Counted from the stretch's first letter, positions 19,873 to 31,069 are shown. The stretch: DNA of 64,000 bases from an uncultured Pelagibacteraceae bacterium (GCA_902587155.1 CACIKE010000003.1:1-64000); one strand, 5' to 3'. Notes: generated by a model not told the origin, from the letters alone. Program-made: numbers and translations.

Positions 19873-20958
19873 CTATTTTGGGTCAAGTGCCCGAGCGTCA
19901 TCGCTGTTCCATCCGATATTAATCTCGTTACCAAGTTTGATATCTAAGTTAGATGAACTATTCGGAACTTTTAAAATAAACTCTGGGTTGCCTAAAAGAT
20001 TTATTCTTACTCTTGTATGGTCCCCATGATAAATTACTTCCTCTATTTTTCCTTTATGAAGATTATCCATTTTTGTACTTGGATTAATCAAAGCTCGTTC
20101 TGGTCTTAAAGAAACAGTAGTCCGCTCTCCTTTACCTTTGACTGAAATTGGATTAGCTAGTATTTCTGCATTTGCTAATTTTACTTTACACTTTCCCCCA
20201 GAGATATCTGAAACTTCACCACCAAAAGTATTATTCTCTCCAATAAACTCGGCGACAAATGAATTTACAGGTTTCTCGTATAATTCGTCGGGACTTGAGA
20301 GTTGTTGAACTTTACCATCATTGAACACTGCAATACGATTAGACATCGTTAAAGCTTCACTTTGATCATGTGTAACGTAAACAACTGTCACACCAATGCT
20401 TTCATGAATATGTTTAATCTCATATTGCATACTTTCTCTTAAATTTTTATCCAGAGCACCCAAAGGTTCATCCATTAAAACTAGTTGTGGATCAAACACC
20501 AATGATCTTGCAACAGCTACCCTTTGTTGTTGTCCACCTGACAATTGACCTGGCATCCTTGCAGCGAAACCTTGTAGGGATACCATTGATAACGCTTTAT
20601 CAATTTTTTTATCGGCTTCATCTTTTGGAATTTTCCTCACTCTTAATGGGAAAGCTAAGTTTTCATACACAGTCATGTGTGGGAATAATGCATAATTTTG
20701 AAATACCATTCCAATACCTCTTTTATGAGGAGGTATACTGGATATTGCTTTACCATCTAAATAAATTTCACCGTTAGTTGGAGTTTCAAAACCTGCTAAC
20801 ATCATTAAGCAAGTTGTTTTACCAGAACCAGAGGGTCCCAACATTGTAATGAATTCTCCCTCAGCTATATCTAATTGAAGGTCTTTGACGACTAAGACTT
20901 TACCGTCATAGCTTTTATCGACTTTATCAAATTTAACGAAATCTTTTTTTGATGCCAT
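19873..20958 (-). CDS. potA: ABC transporter ATP-binding protein, spermidine/putrescine type
   Basis: Walker A GPSGSGKTT, signature LSGGQQQRVAVARSL, Walker B LVLMDEPLGALD, C-terminal TOBE-like region. Confidence 0.92.
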   Translation of the reverse strand: MASKKDFVKFDKVDKSYDGKVLVVKDLQLDIAEGEFITMLGPSGSGKTTCLMMLAGFETPTNGEIYLDGKAISSIPPHKRGIGMVFQNYALFPHMTVYENLAFPLRVRKIPKDEADKKIDKALSMVSLQGFAARMPGQLSGGQQQRVAVARSLVFDPQLVLMDEPLGALDKNLRESMQYEIKHIHESIGVTVVYVTHDQSEALTMSNRIAVFNDGKVQQLSSPDELYEKPVNSFVAEFIGENNTFGGEVSDISGGKCKVKLANAEILANPISVKGKGERTTVSLRPERALINPSTKMDNLHKGKIEEVIYHGDHTRVRINLLGNPEFILKVPNSSSNLDIKLGNEINIGWNSDDARALDPK

Positions 20959-21009
20959 AATTTAAGGAACTTTAAAACATTTGTGAGAATAAATATCAAC
21001 CTCTAATAA

Positions 21010-22182
21010 TTAGCTTTTAACGTGAAGTTCTCTTGAGAAATTACAAAATAATTCTGAACCTTTATCAGTTACTCTAATAGCTTCTGATGCCTCAACTCCC
21101 CAATTTCCAAATTGCATTACTGCAATCATATGAAAGGTAACGTTGGGCTGTAATAATGTTTTGTCACCTTTTGAAATATTTAAAGTATGTTCGCCCCAAT
21201 CAGGTGGATAACCTATCCCGATTGAATAGCCAGTTCTTGAAGTTTTCTCAATTTTATATTTATCTAATATTTTCCAAAAAGCTTGCGCAACATCATCAGC
21301 CGTATTTCCTGTTTTAACTTTATCTATACCCGCTTGAAGTGCCTCGTTAGTTTTTTTCATTGTATCAATTTTTTTTTGGTCGGGTTTTCCAAGTAAAACT
21401 GTTCTGGCCATTGGACAATGATACTTTTTATTTACGCCAGATAATTCTATAATTGTGGCTTCTCCTTCAACAAACTTATCCTCAGACCAAGTTAAATGGG
21501 ATGCAGAGGTTCCTTTTCCAGTTGGAAGCATTGGCACTATTGAAGCATAATCCCCTCCAAATTCTGAGGTTCCTTTAACTAAAGTTGACCATATTTCTGA
21601 AACAGCATCACATTGTCTTACACCTGGATTAATAGCCTCAAATGCTTTTTTCATACCAAGTTGAGTGATCTGCGCAGCTGCTTTCATATATTTGATTTCA
21701 GCGTCTGACTTAACAAGCCTAACCCAATTTACTAATCGTTTGCTATCTAACAATTTTGCATTGGGTAATCCTTGTTTTATTTTTTCATAACAATAAGCGG
21801 TGAAATAATGACTATCCATTTCAACGCCTATAGATAATTTATCCCATTTTTTTTCCTTTATTAAATCTACTAAAGCATCGTAAGGATGTAGCGGCCAAGT
21901 GTGGATATATTTTTCATGATACTTAATAATATTTTCATCTTTCAAATAAGTTTTTATATAAGCGCCACCAGCATCTTGATCTCTAACAAAACAAATCGGT
22001 TCATCAGCATTTGCATGAACAATCACACATTGTGCATAATAAAAAGACCATGCATCATAGCCAGTTAGATAATTCATATTTGAAGGGTCTTGTGAAATCA
22101 AAATTTCAATACCTTTATCTTGCATTGAATTTTGAACTTTTTTTAATCTAGATTTGTACTCTTCAATTGAAAAATTCATCAA
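21010..22182 (-). CDS. M24-family aminopeptidase-fold hydrolase, ectoine hydrolase (DoeA/EutD)-like
   Basis: DPSNMNYLTGYDAWSFYYAQCV, SIGVEMDSHYFTA, EFGGDYASIVPMLPTG, GYPPDWGEHT match my recollection of DoeA/EutD. Confidence 0.78.
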   Translation of the reverse strand: MMNFSIEEYKSRLKKVQNSMQDKGIEILISQDPSNMNYLTGYDAWSFYYAQCVIVHANADEPICFVRDQDAGGAYIKTYLKDENIIKYHEKYIHTWPLHPYDALVDLIKEKKWDKLSIGVEMDSHYFTAYCYEKIKQGLPNAKLLDSKRLVNWVRLVKSDAEIKYMKAAAQITQLGMKKAFEAINPGVRQCDAVSEIWSTLVKGTSEFGGDYASIVPMLPTGKGTSASHLTWSEDKFVEGEATIIELSGVNKKYHCPMARTVLLGKPDQKKIDTMKKTNEALQAGIDKVKTGNTADDVAQAFWKILDKYKIEKTSRTGYSIGIGYPPDWGEHTLNISKGDKTLLQPNVTFHMIAVMQFGNWGVEASEAIRVTDKGSELFCNFSRELHVKS

Positions 22183-22926
22183 CTAATTATTAAACAACAC
22201 CCCATAACCATCAACCTTATTTTGATTATTAATTTGTTTAAGCGTATCCCAAATTAAGGTTTGATTACTTGATAAAATTACCTTACCTAGTTTTTTTTCG
22301 ATGTCATTTATAATTGATAATACTGGGAGCGCTGTGCAAGATATAAATAAAGCATCGCTATTTGACAAATCTTGTTTAACTAACACATCAAATAAATGTT
22401 GTGGATCAACTTTGCCTATATCTAAATCAGAAGCTATATCAAAATAAGATAGTTCAGAAATTTCTATTTTTTCATTTTTGAAATAATTAATAACAGATTG
22501 ATTAATCTCATCAGTATATGGAGTAAATATTGAAACTTTATTTATCTTTAGTGTTTTAAGAGCATTAATTGCTGACGTAATAGGTGTCGTGACTTTTGTA
22601 TTGGGTTTAGCTAAATTTACTTTTTCATAAATTGATTGATAACCTGCAGCAATAGTTCCTGACGTACATCCGTACGCAACACAATCTAATTTTTGATCTG
22701 GTAAAATATTTTTGGTCACTTCGGGAATGTCATCTGCCATCTTTTTCAAAGTTTCATTAGTAAGAGGATTATAGCAATTTATTCTATTTGAATATAAATC
22801 TATATCTTTCCCATAAATTATATCGTTAAAATCTTTTTCAATTCTAAAATCACTAGCTAAAGTTATTAAACCGATTCTTGGATTATTTTTTTTAATGAAT
22901 TTTGGCTCTATTTTATTCAGTTTCAT
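22183..22926 (-). CDS. Asp/Glu racemase superfamily, EutA/maleate isomerase-like
   Basis: PRIGLITLASDFRIEKDF, DCVAYGCTSGTIAAG, SDALFISCTALPVLSII (two conserved Cys motifs). Confidence 0.7.
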   Translation of the reverse strand: MKLNKIEPKFIKKNNPRIGLITLASDFRIEKDFNDIIYGKDIDLYSNRINCYNPLTNETLKKMADDIPEVTKNILPDQKLDCVAYGCTSGTIAAGYQSIYEKVNLAKPNTKVTTPITSAINALKTLKINKVSIFTPYTDEINQSVINYFKNEKIEISELSYFDIASDLDIGKVDPQHLFDVLVKQDLSNSDALFISCTALPVLSIINDIEKKLGKVILSSNQTLIWDTLKQINNQNKVDGYGVLFNN

Positions 22927-23702
22927 TTTGAAAAAGAATGTTTAGCTTTAGGAAATTGTTTTTTTAATACTTCAGATTTAAATTTTTTCACACCAGTTTC
23001 AATTAACTTTGTTATATCAACAAATTTTTTAACAAATTTTAATTTACTTTGACTTAATCCTGTTAAGTCATCAATTACTAAAACTTGACCATCACAATTG
23101 ACTGAAGAGCCGATTCCTATTGTTGGAATCTTTACATGGTTAGAAATTTTCTTTGATAACTTTGTCTCTACACATTCTAATACAATCGAAAAAACTCCAG
23201 CATTTTCTAAAAGTTTAGTGTCTTTAAGTAATCTCTCACTTTCCTTTAGTTTTTTCCCCTTGAAGGTAAATTTTTTATCTGTCTGAGGTAATATTCCAAC
23301 ATGTCCCATAACTGGTATTTTATTTTTAATTAATCTTTTAACGATAGGAATTATCTTTTTTCCCCCTTCTAACTTAACAGCATCACATTTGGTTTCTTTC
23401 ATAACTAATCTTGAATTTTTCAAAGCTTCGCTTGGATTTCGATATGTATTATAAGGCATATCAACAACCATTAATGATTTCTTAATACCAAGTCTGACAC
23501 TTTTAGAATGATTAATCATGGTTTCTAAAGTCACTTGCTTAGTGGACTTAAAGTTATACAAAACTGACCCTAATGAGTCCCCAACCAATACTAAATCACA
23601 ATGTTTATCAAGGATTGTGGCAACATTTTTGGAGTATGCCGTAAGACAAATAATTTTTGATTTATTCTTTTTATTAAGAATTTTTTTAATCTTTTTATTC
23701 AT
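22923..23702 (-). CDS. panB: 3-methyl-2-oxobutanoate hydroxymethyltransferase
   Basis: LTAYSKNVATILDKHCDLVLVGDSLG, VVDMPYNTYRN, KLEGGKK, VMGHVGILPQ, IGIGSSVNCDGQVLVIDDL. Confidence 0.93.
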   Translation of the reverse strand: MNKKIKKILNKKNKSKIICLTAYSKNVATILDKHCDLVLVGDSLGSVLYNFKSTKQVTLETMINHSKSVRLGIKKSLMVVDMPYNTYRNPSEALKNSRLVMKETKCDAVKLEGGKKIIPIVKRLIKNKIPVMGHVGILPQTDKKFTFKGKKLKESERLLKDTKLLENAGVFSIVLECVETKLSKKISNHVKIPTIGIGSSVNCDGQVLVIDDLTGLSQSKLKFVKKFVDITKLIETGVKKFKSEVLKKQFPKAKHSFSK

Positions 23703-25265
23703 TTACTCTAATTCGATTGTACTCGGTGGTTTCGAAGTTATATCGTAAACTACTCTATTAATCCCTCTAATACTATTCACTATTTTATTTGAAATTTCTT
23801 GTATAAATGATTTTTTAAATTCATAAAAATCTGCTGTCATACCATCTTCAGATGTTATTGCTCTAAGCAAACACAAATACTCGTAAGTTCTATTATCACC
23901 CATTACGCCAACTGTTTTAACTGGAAGTAAAGCTGCATAAGCTTGCCAAATATTATGATATAGGTTGTGATCTCTCAAAGCTTGAATAAAATAATGATCA
24001 GCTTCTTTTAAAATATTAATTTTTTCTTTGGTTATTATTCCTGGCATTCGTATTGCTAGTCCAGGTCCTGGAAAAGGATGACGAGAAATAATTTCTCTGC
24101 TTAAATTGAGTTCTAATCCAAGTTTCCTAACCTCGTCCTTGAATAAAAATTTTAATGGCTCTACTAGTTTAAGTCTCATTTTTTTGGGTAGACCTCCAAC
24201 ATTATGGTGAGATTTAATTTTCGATGTTTGACTACCAGTAACTGATTTACTTTCTATTAAGTCAGGGTAAAGAGTTCCTTGAGCCAAAAATTTTACATTT
24301 TTAATTTTTTTGGCATAACGCTCAAATATTTTTATAAATAAGTTTCCTATTATCTTTCTTTTCTTTTCAGGATCTGAAATATTTGATAATTTTTTTAAAA
24401 ACTCTTTCTCAGCATTCACGTATGTAAGATTAATCTTTAATTTTTTTTTAAATGTTGCAACAACTTGTTTTTCCTCATTCTTTCTTAAGAGCCCGGTGTT
24501 AACAAAAATACAGTGTAAATTTTTACCAATGGCTTTATTTAATAATTGTGCAACTACACTACTATCTACTCCACCGGATAAAGCACAAATGACTTTATTA
24601 TTTCCTACCATTTGTCTTGTATCTTTTATCAATTTTATTTTTTGATCTTTAGAAGACCAATTTTTTCTCATTTTACATATTAAGAATATAAAATTACTTA
24701 TTAGTTTTTTTCCATTTTCTGTGTGGGTCACCTCTGGATGGAATTGGACTCCATAATAATTTTTAAATTTATTTTCAACTACTGCAAATTTAGAATTCTG
24801 GCTTGAGGCAATTACCTTAAAATTTTTAGGTAATTTTGAAACTTGATCGGCGTGACTCATCCAAACTTTAATTGACTTTTTTTTCTTAAATAAATTTTTA
24901 ATTAAAAGACTATTATTTTTTTTTGTAATATTAGCTAAACCAAACTCTCTATGTTTAGATTGTTTCACTTTTCCACCATTTAATTTAGATATTATTTGAT
25001 GCCCAAAACAAATACCTAAAACTGGAACGCCTTTTTGAATTATCTTTTTATCAAAGGAATATTTATTAATTTGATAAACATTTAAAGGACCACCAGATAG
25101 GATAATGCCTTTGATCGTGTGATTGATATTTTTACTTTTAATTTTTTTGTGACTTACTATCTCAGAAAAAATTCCTAATTCTCTAACTCGTCTTGCTATT
25201 AACTGTGTAAATTGCGAACCAAAATCAACAATTAAAATCTTATTCAAATTTTGATCAAGACTCAT
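23703..25265 (-). CDS. guaA: GMP synthase (glutamine-hydrolysing)
   Basis: [52 protein letters not shown]-terminal KPPSTIELE. Confidence 0.98.
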   Translation of the reverse strand: MSLDQNLNKILIVDFGSQFTQLIARRVRELGIFSEIVSHKKIKSKNINHTIKGIILSGGPLNVYQINKYSFDKKIIQKGVPVLGICFGHQIISKLNGGKVKQSKHREFGLANITKKNNSLLIKNLFKKKKSIKVWMSHADQVSKLPKNFKVIASSQNSKFAVVENKFKNYYGVQFHPEVTHTENGKKLISNFIFLICKMRKNWSSKDQKIKLIKDTRQMVGNNKVICALSGGVDSSVVAQLLNKAIGKNLHCIFVNTGLLRKNEEKQVVATFKKKLKINLTYVNAEKEFLKKLSNISDPEKKRKIIGNLFIKIFERYAKKIKNVKFLAQGTLYPDLIESKSVTGSQTSKIKSHHNVGGLPKKMRLKLVEPLKFLFKDEVRKLGLELNLSREIISRHPFPGPGLAIRMPGIITKEKINILKEADHYFIQALRDHNLYHNIWQAYAALLPVKTVGVMGDNRTYEYLCLLRAITSEDGMTADFYEFKKSFIQEISNKIVNSIRGINRVVYDITSKPPSTIELE

Positions 25266-25692
25266 TTTTGGGTTCTAAGTTTGCTAAAGAATCTAAGATA
25301 CTTTTATTTTCATCACATAAATTTTTGCAAACTTTGACAAAGTCTTCTGAAAGACTCTTTACTTTAGAGTAATTTGATTTTTCTAATGCTATTTTCATCA
25401 ACATTAACAATGCTTCTTCATTATTTGGTTCAATCAATAAAGTTGCCTCTAAATTTTTTTCCTCTTTCTTTTGATTTTTTTCCTGATTGTAAATTTTAGC
25501 TAAATATAAATATGAATTAGAGTGTTTTGGATTAAATACAATACTTCTCTCAAACATGAATCGAGCATCTTCAAATTTTTTTTTATTATAAAGTTCTAAA
25601 CCTTTATTAAAAAAATTTTCACTACCTAAAGAAAAATTAAAAACATTAATCAAGAAATAAAAAAGAACTGTTATTTTTAAGAGTTTTCTCAT
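25255..25692 (-). CDS. Exported TPR-like hypothetical protein
   Basis: Signal-like N-terminus; [62 protein letters not shown]. Confidence 0.6.
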   Translation of the reverse strand: MRKLLKITVLFYFLINVFNFSLGSENFFNKGLELYNKKKFEDARFMFERSIVFNPKHSNSYLYLAKIYNQEKNQKKEEKNLEATLLIEPNNEEALLMLMKIALEKSNYSKVKSLSEDFVKVCKNLCDENKSILDSLANLEPKNES

Positions 25693-26774
25693 TAGTATTT
25701 ATTATCACTTTTGACTATATCAACATTATGGACCATACTTTCGTAAAAACCAGCTTTTGTTATTTTAACAAATTGTGGTTTATCTCTTAGATATTTAATT
25801 TGTCTTGATCCTAAGTATCCCATAGAAGATCTTAATCCACCAATTAATTTAAAGATTATATTATCAACTTTACCTTTATATTTTGCAAATCCTTCTACTC
25901 CTTCTGGTACATATTTAGACGAATCTTTTTGCTTTGATTGAAAATATCGATCTGCGGATCCTTTATTCATTGCACCAACTGAGCCCATACCTCTAAAATT
26001 TTTAAATAGTTTTCCATTTCTCTTTATCAGTTTTCCTGGTGCTTCGTCTGTTCCAGCAAACAATGAGCCAATCATAACTGCATCTGCTCCAGCAGCGAAT
26101 GCTTTTGCTAAATCACCTGAATATTTTATTCCACCATCAGAAATAATTTTTACATTTTTATTTTTTATTCCATTCCTTACTTCTAGTATTGCACTAAGTT
26201 GTGGGACACCAATACCTGCAACTAATCTTGTTGTGCATATTGATCCAGGTCCAATCCCAACTTTAATAACATCAACACCAAGCTTTAACAAAAATTTTGC
26301 TGCAGCAGGTGTTGCAATATTTCCAGCACAAAGAGCAGTTTTTTTATCTTTTGTTTTTTTGATAAACTTAATTATTTCTGAAACCTTTTTTGTATGTCCA
26401 TGAGCAGTATCAACAACAATCATATCAATTTTTTCTTTAAGTATTGCCTCTACTCTTTTAAATTCGCTTGGCCCAGCCCCAACAGCTGCGCCTACTAAAA
26501 GTTTTTGTTTTTTTACTTTTTTAATTTCAAGAATTTGTTTTTTTATATCTAAATTTCTATGAATAATTCCTATCCCACCTGCTTTCGCTATCGCGATAGC
26601 CATTTTACTTTCAGTAACAGTATCCATAGCTGAAGATAATAGAGGAATCTTTAATTTTAGATAGTTTGTGAGTTTAATACTAGTATCAACTTCTGAGGGT
26701 AAGATCTCAGAATACTTGGGCATCAGAGTTACATCATCAAAGGTAAGTGCTTCTTTTATAGGAACCATAATCAT
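25692..26774 (-). CDS. guaB: IMP dehydrogenase lacking the CBS/Bateman module
   Basis: EALTFDDVTLMPKYSEILPSEVDTS, GIGPGSICTTRLVAGIGVPQ, GGLRSSMGYLG; only 360 aa, likely start 26768. Confidence 0.93.
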   Translation of the reverse strand: MIMVPIKEALTFDDVTLMPKYSEILPSEVDTSIKLTNYLKLKIPLLSSAMDTVTESKMAIAIAKAGGIGIIHRNLDIKKQILEIKKVKKQKLLVGAAVGAGPSEFKRVEAILKEKIDMIVVDTAHGHTKKVSEIIKFIKKTKDKKTALCAGNIATPAAAKFLLKLGVDVIKVGIGPGSICTTRLVAGIGVPQLSAILEVRNGIKNKNVKIISDGGIKYSGDLAKAFAAGADAVMIGSLFAGTDEAPGKLIKRNGKLFKNFRGMGSVGAMNKGSADRYFQSKQKDSSKYVPEGVEGFAKYKGKVDNIIFKLIGGLRSSMGYLGSRQIKYLRDKPQFVKITKAGFYESMVHNVDIVKSDNKY

Positions 26775-26805
26775 TTATATACGATTCCTTTAAAATTTAA
26801 AGAAA

Positions 26806-27417
26806 CTATCTAAGATTTTTACAAATTATAAAACTTTCTTTAGAATCTTTTCTACTAGATTTGGGTTTAAAAACCTTTACTTCCTTAAAAATTTTTTTTC
26901 CCAGTGCGACAATTTCATTGAAGGTACTACCCATAAATATTTTTGAAATAAAAAAACCCTTTTCTGAAATCACATCCTTTGAAAAAACCATCGCCTCTTT
27001 ACACAATTCACCAGTTTGAATTGAATCGATATTTTTTATCCCAGTGGTGTTTACGGCCATATCAGACATGACCACATCAGGTTTTTTTTTAAGATATTCT
27101 TTAATTTGGTCTTGAGTATCAACTAAAGTAAAGTCACCCTGAATTTGTAAAGTATTTTCAATATTTTCCATCTCTTTTAGATCTATAGAGATTATCTTTC
27201 CGCTCTTAACTACTTTTGCAACATACTGTGACCAGCTGCCAGGAGCAGCTCCAATGTCTACGACTGACATTCCACCTTTAAATATTTTAAATTTTTCATC
27301 TATTTCTTTTAGTTTATATGCAGACCTAGCTCGATAACCGTCAATTTTTGATTGACGCACATAAGTATCCCGTCTTTGTTTATTAACCCAATTTTTTGAA
27401 ATCTTATTTTTTTTCAA
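26806..27417 (-). CDS. rlmE: 23S rRNA (uridine-2'-O-)-methyltransferase RlmE/FtsJ
   Basis: RSAYKLKEIDEKFKIFKGGMSVVDIGAAPGSWSQ, DVVMSDMAVNTTG. Confidence 0.93.
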   Translation of the reverse strand: MKKNKISKNWVNKQRRDTYVRQSKIDGYRARSAYKLKEIDEKFKIFKGGMSVVDIGAAPGSWSQYVAKVVKSGKIISIDLKEMENIENTLQIQGDFTLVDTQDQIKEYLKKKPDVVMSDMAVNTTGIKNIDSIQTGELCKEAMVFSKDVISEKGFFISKIFMGSTFNEIVALGKKIFKEVKVFKPKSSRKDSKESFIICKNLR

Positions 27418-28329
27418 TTAAGTATTATATCTTAAACTTTTTAGTATCTTATTTTTATCTAAAGTATCTAATTCAATTTTAATAGTTTTATCCACTCGCA
27501 TATCTTTACCATCTTTCCAAATACCTGCTGCAAGATGCATTATGCCAATTTTATAATTTGGTAAATATGGTTCAACAAATGTACTTTGTTTCTGATCATA
27601 TTTTGGAAGTAAATTACTTGTGATCCAATTACAATTTAAAGGAAGAAACTCTGTTTCTAAATTATCAATATAAACGGACATGTTAATTGCTAAACCTTCA
27701 GATCCAAAAATATTGCCTGCTTTTAGAGTTTTCTCTAAATTATTTTGCCAAGTACTCCATCCCTTAGATTCTTTTTCTAAGGAAAAAACTCCAATATTAA
27801 TATGTGGAGCAAAAGCTAATTTTCTAGCATCTGCATAACTAATTTTTGATTTTACAGCGTGTTTAAAATTTTGAGATTTGATTAACGCCAACTTTCCAAA
27901 AAGCCAGTTTACTTTTGATGTAATCTTATATCCTGGGCCAATTGTTTGAGTAATTCCAAGTTTTCCATCATCACATGCTTTAAAATATAAATCTATACAA
28001 TTCCAATCATTTACCCATGCATCACAATCAATCCACAGATATTTTTCGTAGTTAGGAAAGTATTTAGGTAAAAAGGCTCTTGAGACCTGACTTTTCAACC
28101 ACTCTTTACCTTTAACCTTATAACCAGGCACTTCAATATCCCATTCGGCATTTTTAATTTCATCAACTTTTTTAGATAAACTATCTCTCTGATCTTGTTT
28201 TAACCCTGCATCTAAAATACAAATAGCAACATCTTCACTCTGTTTAAATCTTTTAATTGAATCTACTAGTTCATCTAGTAAAGGAAAATAATTAGCATCG
28301 GCTAAAGAAACGATTACATTTTTTTTCAT
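27418..28329 (-). CDS. Glycosyltransferase, GT8-like fold
   Basis: ILDAGLKQDQRDSL, YLWIDCDAWVNDW (DxD), HINIGVFSLEKES. Confidence 0.6.
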   Translation of the reverse strand: MKKNVIVSLADANYFPLLDELVDSIKRFKQSEDVAICILDAGLKQDQRDSLSKKVDEIKNAEWDIEVPGYKVKGKEWLKSQVSRAFLPKYFPNYEKYLWIDCDAWVNDWNCIDLYFKACDDGKLGITQTIGPGYKITSKVNWLFGKLALIKSQNFKHAVKSKISYADARKLAFAPHINIGVFSLEKESKGWSTWQNNLEKTLKAGNIFGSEGLAINMSVYIDNLETEFLPLNCNWITSNLLPKYDQKQSTFVEPYLPNYKIGIMHLAAGIWKDGKDMRVDKTIKIELDTLDKNKILKSLRYNT

Positions 28330-29132
28330 TAAAGTACGTCTTCAAGGTCATCTTCGTCTTGAATTTTGTCATTTTCATGTTGTTTCTTAATTTTTTGAAA
28401 ATGGAAAAAACTTATTGGTAATAAAAGTACATAAATTGCAGTACTTATCGCAATCACATTAAAAGTATAAATCAATAAAAGACCAAAAAATAAAACTATT
28501 CCAAATAAAAGAAATATTGTTGTTTTTCTTGGGATCACTATCTTTTTAAAAGAATAACTAGGGAATTTACTAATTAGTAAAAAAGAGGTCGCAATAAAAA
28601 AAATGGGTACCATTATATCATAATTCAATTGAACAAAGTTAAAACCACTTAAACTAATGATCAAAGGTGTTAAAACTAAAATTCCTCCAGCTGGTGATGG
28701 AACTCCCTCAAAAAAATTATCTCTCCATGAAGGTTCCTGGTTTGAGTTGATGTTAAACCGTGCTAAACGTAATGCAACGCAAATTACATAAACTAAACAA
28801 AGCAACCAACCAAATCTTCCTAGAGTATTGAGCTTCCAGAAATACATTATAAATGCTGGTGCTACCCCAAAACTGATCATATCAGTAAGCGAGTCTAATT
28901 CTTTTCCAACTTTAGAAGTCCCTCTAATTAATCTAGCTATTCTTCCATCAAGACCATCAATTAAAGCAGCAAAGAGAATTGCTATAATTGCAAGTTCAAA
29001 CCTACCATCAAGAGCAAATCGTATTGAGGATAAACCAATACAAACCCCTATTAATGTAAGCATATTTGGCAAGATCATTCTTGCTCTTTTTTTATCTGCT
29101 ACAATTTTCAAATTATTTTTTGGTTGTTCCAT
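28329..29132 (-). CDS. pssA: CDP-diacylglycerol–serine O-phosphatidyltransferase
   Basis: DGLDGRIARLIRGTSKVGKELDSLTDMISFGVAPAF CDP-alcohol transferase motif. Confidence 0.95.
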   Translation of the reverse strand: MEQPKNNLKIVADKKRARMILPNMLTLIGVCIGLSSIRFALDGRFELAIIAILFAALIDGLDGRIARLIRGTSKVGKELDSLTDMISFGVAPAFIMYFWKLNTLGRFGWLLCLVYVICVALRLARFNINSNQEPSWRDNFFEGVPSPAGGILVLTPLIISLSGFNFVQLNYDIMVPIFFIATSFLLISKFPSYSFKKIVIPRKTTIFLLFGIVLFFGLLLIYTFNVIAISTAIYVLLLPISFFHFQKIKKQHENDKIQDEDDLEDVL

Positions 29133-29133
29133 T

Positions 29134-29781
29134 TTATTTTTTAGCTAGTAGTGTTTCACCCGAAATAGCTTTTTGGCCTACTTTTACTAAAGGTTGATAA
29201 TTCTCATAATAAACATCTGCTCTGCTTCCAAATCTTATCATTCCAATTCTATCACCTTGTTTTAAATCTTGACCTTTATTAGACTCACAAACTATTCTTC
29301 TAGCTATAAGACCTGCTATTTGAACTACAACAATATCGTTATTGTCTGTGTCTTTAATTTTAAAATAATTTCTCTCGTTATCTTCACTTGCTTTATCAAG
29401 AGAAGCATTAACAAATATTCCAGGCTTATATAAAATTTCCTCAATCTTTCCAGCGCATGGAGTTCTATTAACATGGCAATCAAATACGTTCATAAAAACA
29501 CTAATTTTATTAAATTTTTTATTTTCTAAACCTAGCTCTTTTGGACCATCAACTTCTTCAACTTTTATGATTTCTCCATCAGCAGGGCTAACTAGATAAT
29601 TTTTATCATCAATGATTACTCTATCAGGATCTCTAAAAAAATAATAAACCCAGATTGTTAATACCAAACCAATTAAACCTAAAAAATTACTGAAACTATA
29701 AAATACGATTGTAATAATTCCAGAGATAACTAGGAACTTGTATCCCTCAGCGTGAATTTTTGGAAATATCTTACTAAACAT
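29134..29781 (-). CDS. psd: Phosphatidylserine decarboxylase, short form
   Basis: YFFRDPDR, VSPADGEI, FMNVFDCHVNRTPCAG, MIRFGSRADVY (GS processing site). Confidence 0.93.
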   Translation of the reverse strand: MFSKIFPKIHAEGYKFLVISGIITIVFYSFSNFLGLIGLVLTIWVYYFFRDPDRVIIDDKNYLVSPADGEIIKVEEVDGPKELGLENKKFNKISVFMNVFDCHVNRTPCAGKIEEILYKPGIFVNASLDKASEDNERNYFKIKDTDNNDIVVVQIAGLIARRIVCESNKGQDLKQGDRIGMIRFGSRADVYYENYQPLVKVGQKAISGETLLAKK

Positions 29782-29854
29782 GTTCTTCTATTTGATAATT
29801 TTTCATTAATATGTATATAAAATTACGAAATTCAATTATTAAGATATAAATAAA

Positions 29855-31069
29855 GTGAGCAAAATTACTGTAAAAAACCCCATTGTAGAGTTAGATGGTG
29901 ATGAAATGACCAGAATAATCTGGGAATTTATTAAAAAAAAATTAATCCTTCCTTATCTTGATATCAGTATTGAGTACTATGATTTAGGTATGAAAAGCAG
30001 GGATGATACTGATGACCAGATTACAATAGACTCTGCTAATGCGATTAAGAAAATTGGTGTAGGTATAAAGTGCGCTACAATCACTCCTGATGAAGCTCGA
30101 GTTGAGGAATTTAATTTAAAAAAAATGTGGAGATCGCCAAATGGAACAATAAGAAATATCATTGGTGGAACTGTTTTTAGAGAGCCCATAATTTGTTCTA
30201 ACATTCCAAAATTAGTACCTTCATGGTCAGATCCTGTAGTAATTGGCAGACATGCCTTTGGCGATCAATACAGAGCAACCGATTTTAAAGTTCCAGGTAA
30301 AGGAAAGATGGAAGTTAAGTGGACATCAGAAGACGGTAAAGATGAAATTAAATACGAGGTATTTAATTTTACTGGACCAGGAGTAGCCCTTTCTATGTAT
30401 AACTTAGATAAATCTATCGAAGACTTTGCTAGATCTTGCTTTAGCTACGGTCTTATCAAAAAGTGGCCCGTCTATCTTTCAACAAAAAATACGATCCTAA
30501 AGAAATACGACGGACGTTTTAAAGATATATTTGAAGAAGTGTTTAATAAAGAATTTAAAGAAAAATTTGATAAGGAAAAAATTACTTATGAACATAGATT
30601 AATTGACGACATGGTGGCTTGTGCAATGAAATGGAGTGGAAAATATATTTGGGCTTGTAAAAATTACGATGGTGATGTTCAGTCTGATACGATGGCTCAG
30701 GGTTACGGGTCTTTAGGTCTAATGACAAGTACGCTATTAACTCCTGATGGAAAAATTATGGAAGCCGAGGCAGCTCATGGAACGGTTACAAGGCATTATA
30801 GAATGCATCAACAAGGAAAGGAAACATCAACCAATCCTATCGCCTCAATTTTTGCCTGGACGAGAGGTTTAGCTCACCGGGGTAAATTGGATGGAAATGA
30901 TGATCTTATAAAGTTTGCTAACACTATTGAGCAAGTTTGTATTGATTGTGTCGAAAGTGGATCTATGACCAAAGATTTAGCTATATTAGTTGGGCCATCA
31001 AGTAAGTACTTAACTACAAATCAATTTCTAGACGAAATTGATAATAATTTAAAAAAGAAATTAAATTAA
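29855..31069 (+). CDS. icd: NADP-dependent isocitrate dehydrogenase
   Basis: GTG start; [71 protein letters not shown]. Confidence 0.97.
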   Translation: MSKITVKNPIVELDGDEMTRIIWEFIKKKLILPYLDISIEYYDLGMKSRDDTDDQITIDSANAIKKIGVGIKCATITPDEARVEEFNLKKMWRSPNGTIRNIIGGTVFREPIICSNIPKLVPSWSDPVVIGRHAFGDQYRATDFKVPGKGKMEVKWTSEDGKDEIKYEVFNFTGPGVALSMYNLDKSIEDFARSCFSYGLIKKWPVYLSTKNTILKKYDGRFKDIFEEVFNKEFKEKFDKEKITYEHRLIDDMVACAMKWSGKYIWACKNYDGDVQSDTMAQGYGSLGLMTSTLLTPDGKIMEAEAAHGTVTRHYRMHQQGKETSTNPIASIFAWTRGLAHRGKLDGNDDLIKFANTIEQVCIDCVESGSMTKDLAILVGPSSKYLTTNQFLDEIDNNLKKKLN

